Positions 53,592 through 61,849 are shown, counted from the stretch's first letter. The stretch is 64,000 nt of DNA from Arthrobacter ramosus (GCF_039535095.1 NZ_BAAAWN010000001.1:4216001-4280000), one strand, 5' to 3'. A program made the numbers and translations. The notes: generated from the letters alone by a model not told the origin.

Positions 53592-54655
53592 CAGGCCGTC
53601 CAACCATCACGCAGTTGGCGGCCGAACTCGGCATCGCTCCCTCAACCGTGTCGAGGGCCTTTACCCGGCCGAACCTCCTCAAACCGGAGACGGTGGCGCT
53701 GGTACAAAAAGCTGCCGAAGCCGCCGGCTACGTACCGAACCATCACGCACGCGCCCTCTCGACAGGTCGTGCCGGGGCGATCGGACTCATCGTGCCGGAC
53801 ATTGCCAACCCGTTCTTCCCTCCGCTGGTCCGGGCGGCTCAAAACTACGCGAGCGACCTCGGACTATCCGTATTCTTGGCGGACACGGATGAAGACCCGA
53901 ATCGCGAAGACCGTCTCATCTCACGGATGGCGCCCCAGGTTGAAGGGCTGATCGTCGTTTCATCCCGGCTCGCTTCGGCCCGCATCCGGCAAATCGCCGA
54001 TTCCCAGCGCGTGGCCTTCATCAACCGCGATGTTCAGGAGACCTACCGGGTACTGCTGGACACCACGGCGGCCATCCGCTCCGCGCTGACGCACCTGTCC
54101 GAGCTCGGCCACCGTCGCGTAGCCTACGTCGGCGGGCCACCACAATCTTGGGCAAACAAGCAGCGTCGCTCGGCCGTGGACAACTTCTCGAAGGTCCATG
54201 CCCTCGAGGTCACGCACTTCAGCGCGGATCCGGGCACCTACGAAGCGGCGAAGGCTCTCAGCGATTCGGTGGCAGTGTCCGGCGTCACCGCAGTCATCGC
54301 TTTCGACGACGTCATCGCGCACGGCCTGATGGGCGGGTTTGCTGCCGCAGGCGTGGACGTCCCGAAGGACTTGAGCGTCATCGGATGCGACGACACCCTC
54401 GCGACCACAACGTTTCCTGCACTTTCGACGATCGCGGTCAATGTCGGTGCAGCAGCCCGGCGCGCCGTCGCTGCCCTATCCGAGAACCCAGGCTCAACCA
54501 GCCTGCCCGGAGCGAGGATCATCTTCGAAGGAACCCTCGTCCTCAGGGGAACAGCAGGACCGGTCCGGCCTACGTCCAGCCCGCTAACGCTAGAACCGGA
54601 GCTCGATTACCCGGCGACCCGAAGCGTCCAGACTGGCCGTGGCAGTGACAGCTGA
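53588..54655 (+). CDS. LacI-family repressor of the amino-sugar operon
   Basis: The 355-residue regulator has the LacI helix-turn-helix TITQLAAELGIAPSTVSRAF, the hinge helix (NHHARALSTGR) and a sugar-binding core (IGLIVPDIANPFFPPLV, VAYVGGPPQSWANKQRR, VIGCDDTLATTTFPALSTI). ATG 53588 overlaps the preceding stop. It ends the seven-gene operon and probably controls it through TGCAAACGTTTGCA at 46782. The last 22 residues are encoded by DNA that is antisense to the HAD gene's 3' end, so the natural C-terminus may have been changed. Confidence 0.9.
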   Translation: MTGRPTITQLAAELGIAPSTVSRAFTRPNLLKPETVALVQKAAEAAGYVPNHHARALSTGRAGAIGLIVPDIANPFFPPLVRAAQNYASDLGLSVFLADTDEDPNREDRLISRMAPQVEGLIVVSSRLASARIRQIADSQRVAFINRDVQETYRVLLDTTAAIRSALTHLSELGHRRVAYVGGPPQSWANKQRRSAVDNFSKVHALEVTHFSADPGTYEAAKALSDSVAVSGVTAVIAFDDVIAHGLMGGFAAAGVDVPKDLSVIGCDDTLATTTFPALSTIAVNVGAAARRAVAALSENPGSTSLPGARIIFEGTLVLRGTAGPVRPTSSPLTLEPELDYPATRSVQTGRGSDS

Positions 54656-55267
54656 GTAATCCGCTATCTGCCACAGCCCATCCGCTGCCTCGCCGCCGGC
54701 GTCGCCCACCACCACGGTCCGCATGCCGGCCGCACGGGCGGAAGCGATGCCCGCGGGGGCATCTTCGAACACGACGACGTCGGCCGGCTCGGCACCCAGC
54801 AGCGCCGCGGCCCTGAGGTAGCCATCAGGGTCGGGCTTGCCGCGGGTCACGGCCTCGGAGGTGACAGTGGTCGCAGGCATCTCGAGTCCGGCTGCCTGCA
54901 TGCGCACCCCGGCGAGGATCCGATCGGCCGAGGTGACCATGGCGACGGCGTCGGCCGGCAAGGACCGCAGCAGTTCCCCGGCTCCGGGCAACGCCACGAT
55001 CCCGTCCGTCCGGGTCCGCTCCATCTCGCCGAGTTCCTCGGCGAGCGCGTCGATGTCAGCTCCGGCCGGGGCGAAACGGCGCACCGTGTCCTTGGCCTGG
55101 ACCCCGTGTGAAGTCCGCAGGATCTCGTCGATGTCCAGTCCATACCGGCCGGCGAATTCGCTCCACACTTGCTCCACGATCGCGGTGGAATCCACCAAAG
55201 TGCCATCCATATCGAACAGGACAGCCCGGACGGTCAGGGTTTTCACGGCTTCAGCAGGCAGGTTCAT
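54590..55267 (-). CDS. HAD-family phosphatase (beta-phosphoglucomutase-like)
   Basis: The 225-residue hydrolase begins with VRAVLFDMDGTLVDST (nucleophile Asp 19 and acid Asp 21), then VAMVTSADRI, GKPDPDGYL (Lys) and VVFEDAPAGI (second acidic motif). It is a Cof/PGMB-type sugar-phosphate phosphatase. It converges with lacI and the two overlap by 66 bases. The last 22 or so residues (GLWQIADYSAVTATASLDAS) come from the 60-nt block that also exists at 46671-46730. Confidence 0.9.
   Translation of the reverse strand: MNLPAEAVKTLTVRAVLFDMDGTLVDSTAIVEQVWSEFAGRYGLDIDEILRTSHGVQAKDTVRRFAPAGADIDALAEELGEMERTRTDGIVALPGAGELLRSLPADAVAMVTSADRILAGVRMQAAGLEMPATTVTSEAVTRGKPDPDGYLRAAALLGAEPADVVVFEDAPAGIASARAAGMRTVVVGDAGGEAADGLWQIADYSAVTATASLDASGRRVIELRF
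54621..54680. repeat. 60-nt block forming the ends of HAD and lacI, copy 2
   Basis: It matches 46671-46730 at 52 of 60 positions without gaps. The minus strand codes for the HAD C-terminus, while the plus strand gives the last codons and the TGA of lacI at 54653-54655. GTGGCAG and CTGCCAC form the outer hairpin arms. Confidence 0.85.
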
Positions 55268-55321
55268 GAATCCATCCTGCCGTTGAAGCTGGTCCTCGGC
55301 CCAACTTTTACAGTGTGAGTC

Positions 55322-55699
55322 CTAGCCGTTGGGCCTGTTGGGGATGTACTGAACGGCCCACTTGTTGCCGTCCGGATCGGCGAAGTAGACAAAGTGGCCC
55401 CAATCCTGGATGTCAATGTCGCTGACTTCCACGCCGTTGGCCTTGAGCTGGCTGTGGGCCTCCTGGATATCCCCCACCACCATCTGCAGGCTGGGGGCGG
55501 TCCCTGGAGGGGCGTCGTTCAGGCCCTCGCCGATGCAGATGGAGCAGGCCGAGCCAGGCGGAGTCAGTTGGACGAAGCGGATGCCATCCATGGGCCGCTC
55601 GTCGTAGTCGGCGTTGAAGCCCACTTTGTTGACGTAGAAATCCTTGGCGCGGTCCACATCGGACACAGGGACAAACACAAGTTCAAGTTTCCAGTCCAT
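55322..55699 (-). CDS. VOC-superfamily (glyoxalase-like) protein
   Basis: The 125-residue protein shows two beta-alpha-beta-beta-beta modules: LELVFVPVSDVDRAKDFYV with GIRFVQLTPPGSACSICIG, then LQMVVGDIQEAHSQLKANG with GHFVYFADPDGNKWAV. This is the pattern of small metal-dependent dioxygenase, glyoxalase or resistance proteins. Function is not defined by sequence. The ATG at 55699 faces the palindrome at 55776. Confidence 0.85.
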   Translation of the reverse strand: MDWKLELVFVPVSDVDRAKDFYVNKVGFNADYDERPMDGIRFVQLTPPGSACSICIGEGLNDAPPGTAPSLQMVVGDIQEAHSQLKANGVEVSDIDIQDWGHFVYFADPDGNKWAVQYIPNRPNG

Positions 55700-55775
55700 G
55701 CGCCAAAGGCTATCGGCGGAGCCGGAAAACCGGTAGGGGGCAATCGCTCCGGCTCCGCGGCAACGCCTCGACCGT

Positions 55776-55825
55776 GGGTGTGGGCCGTGGGCTGCGTTCC
55801 GGAACGCAGCCCACGGCCCACACCC
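55776..55825. repeat. 50-bp perfect palindrome, family 4 copy A
   Basis: GGGTGTGGGCCGTGGGCTGC-GTTCC is followed at once by its exact complement, 25 bp per arm and no spacer. Similarity to copy B extends beyond the arms (CGACCGTGGG before, CGCGAATCCGCGG after). It lies 20 bases past the stop of the leftward DHA2 gene, so a terminator role is likely. Confidence 0.93.
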
Positions 55826-55844
55826 GCGAATCCGCGGGACCTGG

Positions 55845-57314
55845 CTAGGCGTTTTGCAGGGAAGGCTCGACGACGATGCCCGCCCGGGCGCCCGCTCCAG
55901 CTTCGGTTTCAGCCTCGCTTGCGGCGAGTTGAGCCGCCAGGCTGCGTGCGCGGGCGCGGGACGGAAGGAGCCATGCCACCAGGGTGGCCAGGACTAGGAC
56001 GGACGCCCCAACGTAGATGGCGGGAATGGCCGCGTCCACATAGCCCGTGGGAGTAAGTTTGCCGCCGGCTCCTGTGAAAACTGCCGTCAGAACGGCTACG
56101 CCCAGTGCTACACCGATCTCGCGGAGCGTGGAGTTGGTGCCGCTCGCTTTTGCGTGGTCCTCGGCGCGCATGTTGGCGAGCACCGACGTCGACATCGGGG
56201 CGAAAACCAGGCCCATCCCGATTCCCGCGGCCACAAAGCCTGGCACCAACGTTTCGTACGGGACGGTCGCGGAAAGGACTCCGGCCAGCCAGAACATGCC
56301 GGCTGTGAGCAGCGCAAGGCCCGTGATCATCAGGGTCCTGGTGCCAAGCCGGGGTGCCAGCAGGCCTGCCAGCGGTGCGACGAACATGGGGGCCAACGTC
56401 CAGGGCATCGTCATGGCGCCGGCCGCGAGGGGTCCGTGGCCCTGCACCACCTGCAGGAACTGGATGAGGATGAAGACGGACCCGAAGATCCCGAAGCTGA
56501 AGGTCAGGCCGATCAGGTTGGCCACGGTGAAGCTACGGTCGCGGAAGAGCCGGAGCGGAAGCAGCGGCGCGGCGACGCGGGATTCCCACAGAACGAAGGC
56601 GAGCAGCAGGACCCCGCCACCGATCAAGGCGCCGAGCACTTCGGCACTGGACCAGCCGGCGTCGTTCCCTCGGACAATGCCGAAGACGAGCGCCAAGAGG
56701 CCCAGTCCGGAGAGAAGAAGGCCTACGACGTCGGCGCGGACGCGTGCGCCGAAGCCGTTCGGCAGCGCGAAGATCGCGAGCGGAATCGACAGGATTCCGA
56801 TGGGAACGTTGAGCCAGAAGATCGCTTCCCAGCTCCAGCCTTCCACCACGGCGCCGCCGATCAGCGGCCCAAGGGCGACACCAAGGCCGGAGACTCCGCC
56901 CCAGATGCCGATGGCGAGCGGGCGCAGCTTGTCGCTGACCGAGCCCACCAGCAGGGTGAGCGATAGCGGCATGAGCGCCGCGGAACCAACACCTTGGACT
57001 GCGCGGGCCGCGATGAGCTGCAACGGATCCGTGCTGACGGCTGCCGCTGCGGAAGCCAGGGTGAAGATGGCAAGACCGGCGATGAAGACGTGGCGGCGGC
57101 CGAAGCGGTCCCCCAGGCCGACGGCCAGCAGCATGAACGCCGCGAAGCTCAGGGAGTAGGCGTTGACGATCCACTGCAGTTCCTCGACGCTCGCGCCGAG
57201 GGCCTTGTGCATCACGGGCAGTGCATTGGTGACCACAAGGTTGTCCAGGGTGGCCATGAAGACGGGAAGGGAGGCCGCCACAATGGCCAACCAGACGGGA
57301 ATGGTGCGTTTCAT
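55845..57314 (-). CDS. MFS drug exporter, DHA2 family (14-segment type)
   Basis: The 489-residue exporter has about 14 membrane segments. FMATLDNLVVTNALPVMHK is the DHA2 motif in helix one, GDRFGRRHVFIAG is motif A and GVGSAALMPLSL with GGVSGLGVALGPLIGG is motif C. It should be a proton-coupled drug or metabolite exporter. It is divergent from a TetR gene, with a palindromic operator between, the usual layout for inducible efflux. Confidence 0.92.
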   Translation of the reverse strand: MKRTIPVWLAIVAASLPVFMATLDNLVVTNALPVMHKALGASVEELQWIVNAYSLSFAAFMLLAVGLGDRFGRRHVFIAGLAIFTLASAAAAVSTDPLQLIAARAVQGVGSAALMPLSLTLLVGSVSDKLRPLAIGIWGGVSGLGVALGPLIGGAVVEGWSWEAIFWLNVPIGILSIPLAIFALPNGFGARVRADVVGLLLSGLGLLALVFGIVRGNDAGWSSAEVLGALIGGGVLLLAFVLWESRVAAPLLPLRLFRDRSFTVANLIGLTFSFGIFGSVFILIQFLQVVQGHGPLAAGAMTMPWTLAPMFVAPLAGLLAPRLGTRTLMITGLALLTAGMFWLAGVLSATVPYETLVPGFVAAGIGMGLVFAPMSTSVLANMRAEDHAKASGTNSTLREIGVALGVAVLTAVFTGAGGKLTPTGYVDAAIPAIYVGASVLVLATLVAWLLPSRARARSLAAQLAASEAETEAGAGARAGIVVEPSLQNA

Positions 57315-57390
57315 GATGACTCCACGGGGTCGCTGAGGGTGCCGCTTTTCGACTTGTTGTAATCGAATGATTACTTAAAGGCCCAAGTTA

Positions 57391-57406
57391 GTTATCAGCT
57401 GATAAC
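57391..57406. promoter_or_regulatory. TetR operator abutting the regulator start codon
   Basis: GTTATCAGCTGATAAC is a perfect 16-bp palindrome. Its last base is immediately followed by the ATG of the TetR gene, and it lies 76 bases from the exporter start. It should control both divergent genes. Confidence 0.82.
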
Positions 57407-58123
57407 ATGTCAAGTGTGGTGAAGAAAACAGCGGGCACAGGCGCCCCGGAAAGCGGCTCAACCAGCCAGGCAACTGCCGAACGTATACCTGCGGCTCAAC
57501 GGCGCGAACTGATCCTGGAAGCCGCCACCGGCGTCTTCGCCGAGCGTGGCTACGCCGGTTCCACCACGGACCAGGTGGCAAAGGCTGCGGGCATCAGCCA
57601 GCCATACGTCGTGCGGATGTTCGGCACCAAGGAGACTCTGTTCCTGGAGGCCTTGGACCGCGCCCAGGGCAAGTTGCTGCGCGCATTCCGCGACGTCATC
57701 GCGGCGTACGACGCCGGAGAACTCGCCGAAGAACTCCAGCACCTTGATCCTGCCGCCGGCAGCGGACGACCGGAACAGCTCAAGCAGCTCATGGCCATCG
57801 CCTACGCGGATCTGGTGGAGGACCGCGGGATCCTCATGATGCTCATGCAAGCTTTCGTGTCAGGCCATGAACCCGCCATCGGGGCACGTGCCAGGGAAGG
57901 ATTCCTGGATATTTACCGCCTGGTGCGGGACGAAGCAGGCCTGTCCCCCGAAACCTCCCGCGACTTCCTTGCCCAGGGCATGCTCATGAACACCCTGATC
58001 GGCATCCGCCTGCCCGAAGTCTACGAACAGGACGAGACCGCCGAGGAGTTGCTTGAGTGCACCCTGCGGTCCAAGCTGCCCATGGTGCTCAAGGCAAGCA
58101 AGGCGCAGCGCCGGGCGGGGTGA
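57407..58123 (+). CDS. TetR-family repressor of the DHA2 exporter
   Basis: The 238-residue protein has a 30-residue unstructured N-tail and a TetR helix-turn-helix (GSTTDQVAKAAGISQPYVVRMFGTKETLF). ATG 57407 comes straight after the operator with no ribosome site, so the mRNA is probably leaderless. GTG 57416 or 57419 could be alternatives. It ends 29 bases before the palindrome at 58153. Confidence 0.85.
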   Translation: MSSVVKKTAGTGAPESGSTSQATAERIPAAQRRELILEAATGVFAERGYAGSTTDQVAKAAGISQPYVVRMFGTKETLFLEALDRAQGKLLRAFRDVIAAYDAGELAEELQHLDPAAGSGRPEQLKQLMAIAYADLVEDRGILMMLMQAFVSGHEPAIGARAREGFLDIYRLVRDEAGLSPETSRDFLAQGMLMNTLIGIRLPEVYEQDETAEELLECTLRSKLPMVLKASKAQRRAG

Positions 58124-58152
58124 GGCTCGGGCTGCGCCGTCCGGGCCGAGAC

Positions 58153-58208
58153 CGTGGGTGCGGGCCGTGGACTGCGTTCCGGAACGCAGCCCACGGCCCG
58201 CACCCACG
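58153..58208. repeat. 56-bp near-perfect palindrome, family 4 copy B
   Basis: 28-bp arms (CGTGGGTGCGGGCCGTGGAC and so on to GTTCC) meet at 58180/58181 without spacer and differ by one base. It separates the convergent tetR and upp genes and probably ends both transcripts. It is the sister of 55776-55825. Confidence 0.93.
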
Positions 58209-58226
58209 AATTCGCGGATGGCCTCG

Positions 58227-58862
58227 CTAGCCGGCTACGCCGTAGAGGCGGTCTCCGGCGTCGCCCAGGCCCGGAACAATGTAGGCCTTTTCGTTGAGCC
58301 TCTCGTCGATCGAGGCGAGAACGATCTTGACGTTGGCCTCGGAAAGCTCTTCTTCGAGCTTGGCCAGGCCCTCCGGCGCGGCCAGCAGGCAGATGCACGT
58401 GACGTCCGACGCGCCGCGCTTGAAGAGGAACTTGATGGCCTCGCGCAGGGTGCCGCCGGTGGCGAGCATGGGGTCCAGGACGAAGATCTGGCGGCCGGTG
58501 AGGTCCTCGGGGAGGCGCTCGGCGTAGGTGATGATGTCCAGGGTCTCTTCGTCGCGGGCCATGCCCAGGAAGCCCACTTCGGCAGTGGGGACCAGCTTGG
58601 TCATGCCCTCGAGCATGCCGAGGCCCGCGCGCAGAATGGGAACCACCAGCGGCGTCGGCTTGGTGAAGGCGGTACCAATCGTCTTGGTCACAGGAGTTTC
58701 GATTTCCACCGGTTCGGTCCTGACCTCGCGGGTGGCCTCGTAGGCCAGGAGGGTGACGAGCTCTTCGGTGAGTTGCCGGAAGACCGGTGAAGGAGTGTTC
58801 TTATCCCGCAGAACGGTGAGCTTGTGAGCGACCAGCGGGTGGTCCACGACGAGTGTGCGCAT
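58227..58862 (-). CDS. upp: Uracil phosphoribosyltransferase
   Basis: The 211-residue enzyme makes UMP from uracil and PRPP in pyrimidine salvage. It begins [20 protein letters not shown] and has [12 protein letters not shown], the PRPP loop [16 protein letters not shown] and the uracil-binding end [18 protein letters not shown]. Length and N-terminus fix the start at ATG 58862. Longer in-frame readings run into tadA. It is divergent from tadA with 23 bases between. Confidence 0.96.
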   Translation of the reverse strand: MRTLVVDHPLVAHKLTVLRDKNTPSPVFRQLTEELVTLLAYEATREVRTEPVEIETPVTKTIGTAFTKPTPLVVPILRAGLGMLEGMTKLVPTAEVGFLGMARDEETLDIITYAERLPEDLTGRQIFVLDPMLATGGTLREAIKFLFKRGASDVTCICLLAAPEGLAKLEEELSEANVKIVLASIDERLNEKAYIVPGLGDAGDRLYGVAG

Positions 58863-58885
58863 GACTCCAAAACTATCATTGAGGC

Positions 58886-59395
58886 ATGAGCACCAACGAG
58901 CCTTATCACGCAGAGCACGCGGCCTGGATGGGTCTGGCCCTGGACGAGGCCCGGCGGGCGCTGGATACGGAGGATGTGCCGATCGGCGCCGTCGTTTTAG
59001 GGCCCGACGGCGGCGTGCTGGGTGCCGGCCGGAACGAACGGGAAGCGCACGGCGACCCAACGGCGCACGCCGAGATCGTCGCCATCCGCGAAGCGGCCGC
59101 CGCCCTGCAACGCCACGCCCTTGAGCTCGGCGAAGGCGGAGACGGCTGGCGGCTCGAGGACTGCACCCTCGTCGTGACGCTGGAGCCGTGTGCGATGTGC
59201 GCCGGAGCCATTGTGCTGGCACGGATTCCGCGGGTGGTCTTCGGCGCCTGGGATGAGAAGGCCGGTGCCGCCGGATCCGTGTTCGATATCTTGCGGGAAC
59301 GCAGGCTCAACCACTGGGTGGAGGTCTACGCAGGCGTGCGCGAGGACGAATGTTCAGCGTTGCTCCGCGATTTCTTCGCAGCCCACCGGAAATAG
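58886..59395 (+). CDS. tadA: tRNA-specific adenosine deaminase
   Basis: The 169-residue zinc deaminase converts A34 to inosine in tRNA-Arg(ACG). The active site is HAEI (His 61, Glu 63) and PCAMCAGA (Cys 102, Cys 105). An insertion ([14 protein letters not shown]) lies between the two motifs, as in other actinobacterial copies. Its substrate tRNA gene is at 16199 in the same window. It ends just before the family 2 repeat. Confidence 0.93.
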   Translation: MSTNEPYHAEHAAWMGLALDEARRALDTEDVPIGAVVLGPDGGVLGAGRNEREAHGDPTAHAEIVAIREAAAALQRHALELGEGGDGWRLEDCTLVVTLEPCAMCAGAIVLARIPRVVFGAWDEKAGAAGSVFDILRERRLNHWVEVYAGVREDECSALLRDFFAAHRK

Positions 59396-59416
59396 CAGCC
59401 GCCCAGGCACACCCGC

Positions 59417-59515
59417 GTCGGATTCTGCTCAATCATTCGAGTGGACAAACCTAAGCCCCCTGGAATCACGCGGTGAACAACACCTGGGATGGGGAATGAT
59501 CCAGCAAAATCCAAC
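59417..59515. repeat. 99-nt inverted-repeat element, family 2 copy C
   Basis: The ends are GTCGGATTCTGCTCAATCAT-TC and GAATGATCCAGCAAAATCC-AAC, nearly complementary. The core GGAATCACGCGG is at the same offset as in the other copies. It lies between the convergent tadA and TDT genes. Confidence 0.88.
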
Positions 59516-59554
59516 GTAATGCAGGCCTGTCGCGTGGGCGCGACAGCCACGCCG

Positions 59555-60727
59555 TCATGCCCGACGAGGCAGGCCAAACGAGGAACCAACAACCGAGCAG
59601 GATGCCACACCCGCAGAAGCGGCACCTACAGGAGCGGCACCCCCAGGAGCTTGGAAGAGCACTCCTTTGACGACACTTCCGTGGAACGTCCGCGTGGCAA
59701 CAACGGCCCAGGCGCCAAGCAACAACGCGTAGCCCCCGACGGCCATTGCCTCAAAGACTGCTAAGTGCGTGTGCGCAGCGAGACCACTCAAGCCCGTGAC
59801 ACAGGTTCCGAGCGGAAAGGTGAAGGACCACCAAGTCAGTGAGAACGGCAAACCCCTGCGCAGGGTGCGCACAGTGATGACCGCCGCCAGGGCTGCCCAC
59901 ATCAGCGCAAAACCCAAAACCGGCACCCCATAAAGGACCCCGAACACTTCCAACGCAGATGCCAGCGTCCCGGACGCAACCAGATGCGCATTGGAACCCA
60001 GCAGATTGGCCGCCGTGATGGACTGTCCCAGCGGTCCCAAGACGATCCACAGGGTAGGGACGGCAGAGGCCGCCAGGTCTTTGTGAAGGGCCAGCCGGTA
60101 CCAGATCAAGGGAATGATGATCAGGGAGGCCATGAGGCTGAGGCCGAACATCGCATAGCAGGCCATGAGCATCGTCAACCCCAGTTGCCCGGAAGGAACA
60201 TACGGCAGCAGCAAAGCCCCCGTGGACGCCGAGACCATGGGAGGAACCACCGGCATCAGCCAGCCGCCGAAGGCATCCGCCGCAGTGACGTTGTGCCGGG
60301 TGAACTGCAGGTACGGCACGGCAACCGCGCTTGCCAGTCCGAGAACCGTGCCGAGGATCCAGAGTCCCGCATCGATGCCCAGCGCCAATCGCTCGCCGAT
60401 CACGTCCTTGCCAAGCAGCAAGGTGGCCGCGCCAACGGTGAGCATGGCCATGGGCGGTGCGCCGTAGAAGTGCGCCATGACTGGGTGGTTGTGGTGGCTA
60501 AGTGCCGTTTCGCGATGGCGGACCCAGTGGACCACGGTCGAGGCAGTCAGGAGGATCAGGAGGAGAAAGACCACGCCCCAAAGCACGGTTGCTGCGATGC
60601 GCAAACCCGGGAACTGTATGGGCAGCGTCACCGCTGCGGTTGCGACGATTCCGGTGCCCATAATGCTGGCAAACCAGTTCGGCGTAAGGTTGGCGAAGAG
60701 GTCCGAAAGTTTTCCCATGCCATCCAT
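59555..60727 (-). CDS. TDT-family (TehA/SLAC1-like) anion channel or exporter
   Basis: The 390-residue protein has ten membrane segments of the tellurite-resistance/dicarboxylate transporter family. It opens with LTPNWFASIMGTGIVATAAV and has WWSFTFPLGTCVTGLSGLA in the last third, both family hallmarks. The C-terminal 35 residues are Gly/Ala-rich and variable. Members export sulfite, malate or tellurite-related anions. ATG 60727 is used, with 60718 as an alternative. It is divergent from a LysR gene. Confidence 0.88.
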   Translation of the reverse strand: MDGMGKLSDLFANLTPNWFASIMGTGIVATAAVTLPIQFPGLRIAATVLWGVVFLLLILLTASTVVHWVRHRETALSHHNHPVMAHFYGAPPMAMLTVGAATLLLGKDVIGERLALGIDAGLWILGTVLGLASAVAVPYLQFTRHNVTAADAFGGWLMPVVPPMVSASTGALLLPYVPSGQLGLTMLMACYAMFGLSLMASLIIIPLIWYRLALHKDLAASAVPTLWIVLGPLGQSITAANLLGSNAHLVASGTLASALEVFGVLYGVPVLGFALMWAALAAVITVRTLRRGLPFSLTWWSFTFPLGTCVTGLSGLAAHTHLAVFEAMAVGGYALLLGAWAVVATRTFHGSVVKGVLFQAPGGAAPVGAASAGVASCSVVGSSFGLPRRA

Positions 60728-60768
60728 GTTTCCGGTTCCCGTCGCCCCGCAGTAGTGGGCATAGACTT

Positions 60769-60798
60769 GTCAGGGTACAAGCTGCACTTGTACCTGAC
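60769..60798. promoter_or_regulatory. Dyad between TDT and lysR genes
   Basis: GTCAGGGTACAAG and CTTGTACCTGAC are complementary except for one missing base, with CTGCA between. The dyad lies mid-gap in a divergent pair and is a good candidate for the LysR binding site. TGACTGGTCA follows at 60795. Confidence 0.65.
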
Positions 60799-60823
60799 TG
60801 GTCAACACCACAGGAGGGAAGCC

Positions 60824-61780
60824 GTGCTTAGCTCCAGTGTCCCCGAGCTCTCCGCGCTGGAAATGCTCGCCGCAGTGCACGAGCTGGGGAGCCTCTCGGC
60901 AGCCGGCAAGCAGCTAAGGCTTTCCCAGCAGGCTGTTTCGTCCCGGATGCGAGCCCTGGAGGGACGGATTGGCGCCCCGCTCCTGACCCGCACGCCCCGC
61001 GGCTCCACGCTGACGGAATCCGGCGTTCTGGTGGCCGGATGGGCGGCCGAGGTCCTCGCCGCGGCGGAACGGCTCGACGCCGGAATCGCATCGATCCGTT
61101 CGGACAGTCTCCGCCAGTTGCACGTTGCAGCGAGCCAGACCATCGCCGAGCATCTCTTGCCCCATTGGCTGGTTGCCTTGCGCCGACAACAGGAGGGCAC
61201 CGGCGCCACCCCTACCGTCGTGGAGCTGACGGTTTCCAATAGCGAGACCGCTGCGGCCCACGTCCGTTCCGGGGACGCCGAAATCGCGTTCATAGAGAGT
61301 CCGCATCTGCCGCCAGGCCTGAGCACCGCCAGCGTCCAAGAAGACGACTTGGTCCTTGTAGTGGCGCCGGACCACCCGTGGGCGCGGCGAAAGTCTGCTG
61401 TCACCGCCGCCGAACTGGCCCGTACCGCGCTGGTGACCAGGGAACACGGCAGCGGGACGAGGGACGCCTTGGAATACGTGCTCGCGGCGGCCGGCGCACC
61501 GCCGTCGGCCCCTCCCCTAGTGGAACTGCCGACGACGGCGGCAGTCCGTTCGGCGGTGGCTGCAGGAACGGCTCCTGCCGTGCTAAGTGCGCTCGCGGTG
61601 CGGGATGACGTCGTCCTTCAGCGCTTGGTCGTCGTGCCTGTGCGCGGGGTGCTGCTGCGCCGCACACTCACGGCGGTCTGGCTGAGCGGCAATACTCCGC
61701 CTCCCGGCCCTGCGCGAGACCTCGCCGCTATCGCCGCTCGCCCGAGGCCCGGCGCAACCCCGGTGAAACCGCGGGCGTAG
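60824..61780 (+). CDS. LysR-family regulator of the TDT gene
   Basis: The 318-residue protein carries a LysR winged helix (LSALEMLAAVHELGSLSAAG, QLRLSQQAVSSRMRALEGR) and an effector domain (LRQLHVAASQTIAEHLLP, SGDAEIAFIESP). GTG 60824 has AGGAGGGA five bases upstream. A longer reading that starts inside the opposite TDT gene is not credible. Similar LysR-TDT pairs control sulfite exporters, which is a possible role here. Confidence 0.88.
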   Translation: MLSSSVPELSALEMLAAVHELGSLSAAGKQLRLSQQAVSSRMRALEGRIGAPLLTRTPRGSTLTESGVLVAGWAAEVLAAAERLDAGIASIRSDSLRQLHVAASQTIAEHLLPHWLVALRRQQEGTGATPTVVELTVSNSETAAAHVRSGDAEIAFIESPHLPPGLSTASVQEDDLVLVVAPDHPWARRKSAVTAAELARTALVTREHGSGTRDALEYVLAAAGAPPSAPPLVELPTTAAVRSAVAAGTAPAVLSALAVRDDVVLQRLVVVPVRGVLLRRTLTAVWLSGNTPPPGPARDLAAIAARPRPGATPVKPRA

Positions 61781-61849
61781 CCAGCGCCCTTGAAATTGCG
61801 GGGTGTTCGACGTCAGATGGTCTCAGACAGCACACCTGAGGAGGACCTC

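Noticed and set aside
58863..59222. N-terminal extension of upp into tadA
   Set aside because: The extra residues are antisense to tad[16 protein letters not shown] is the standard upp start.
59984..60823. Long N-terminal extension of the LysR gene over the TDT gene
   Set aside because: It is antisense to ten membrane segments. The GTG at 60824 has a strong ribosome site and begins the helix-turn-helix.
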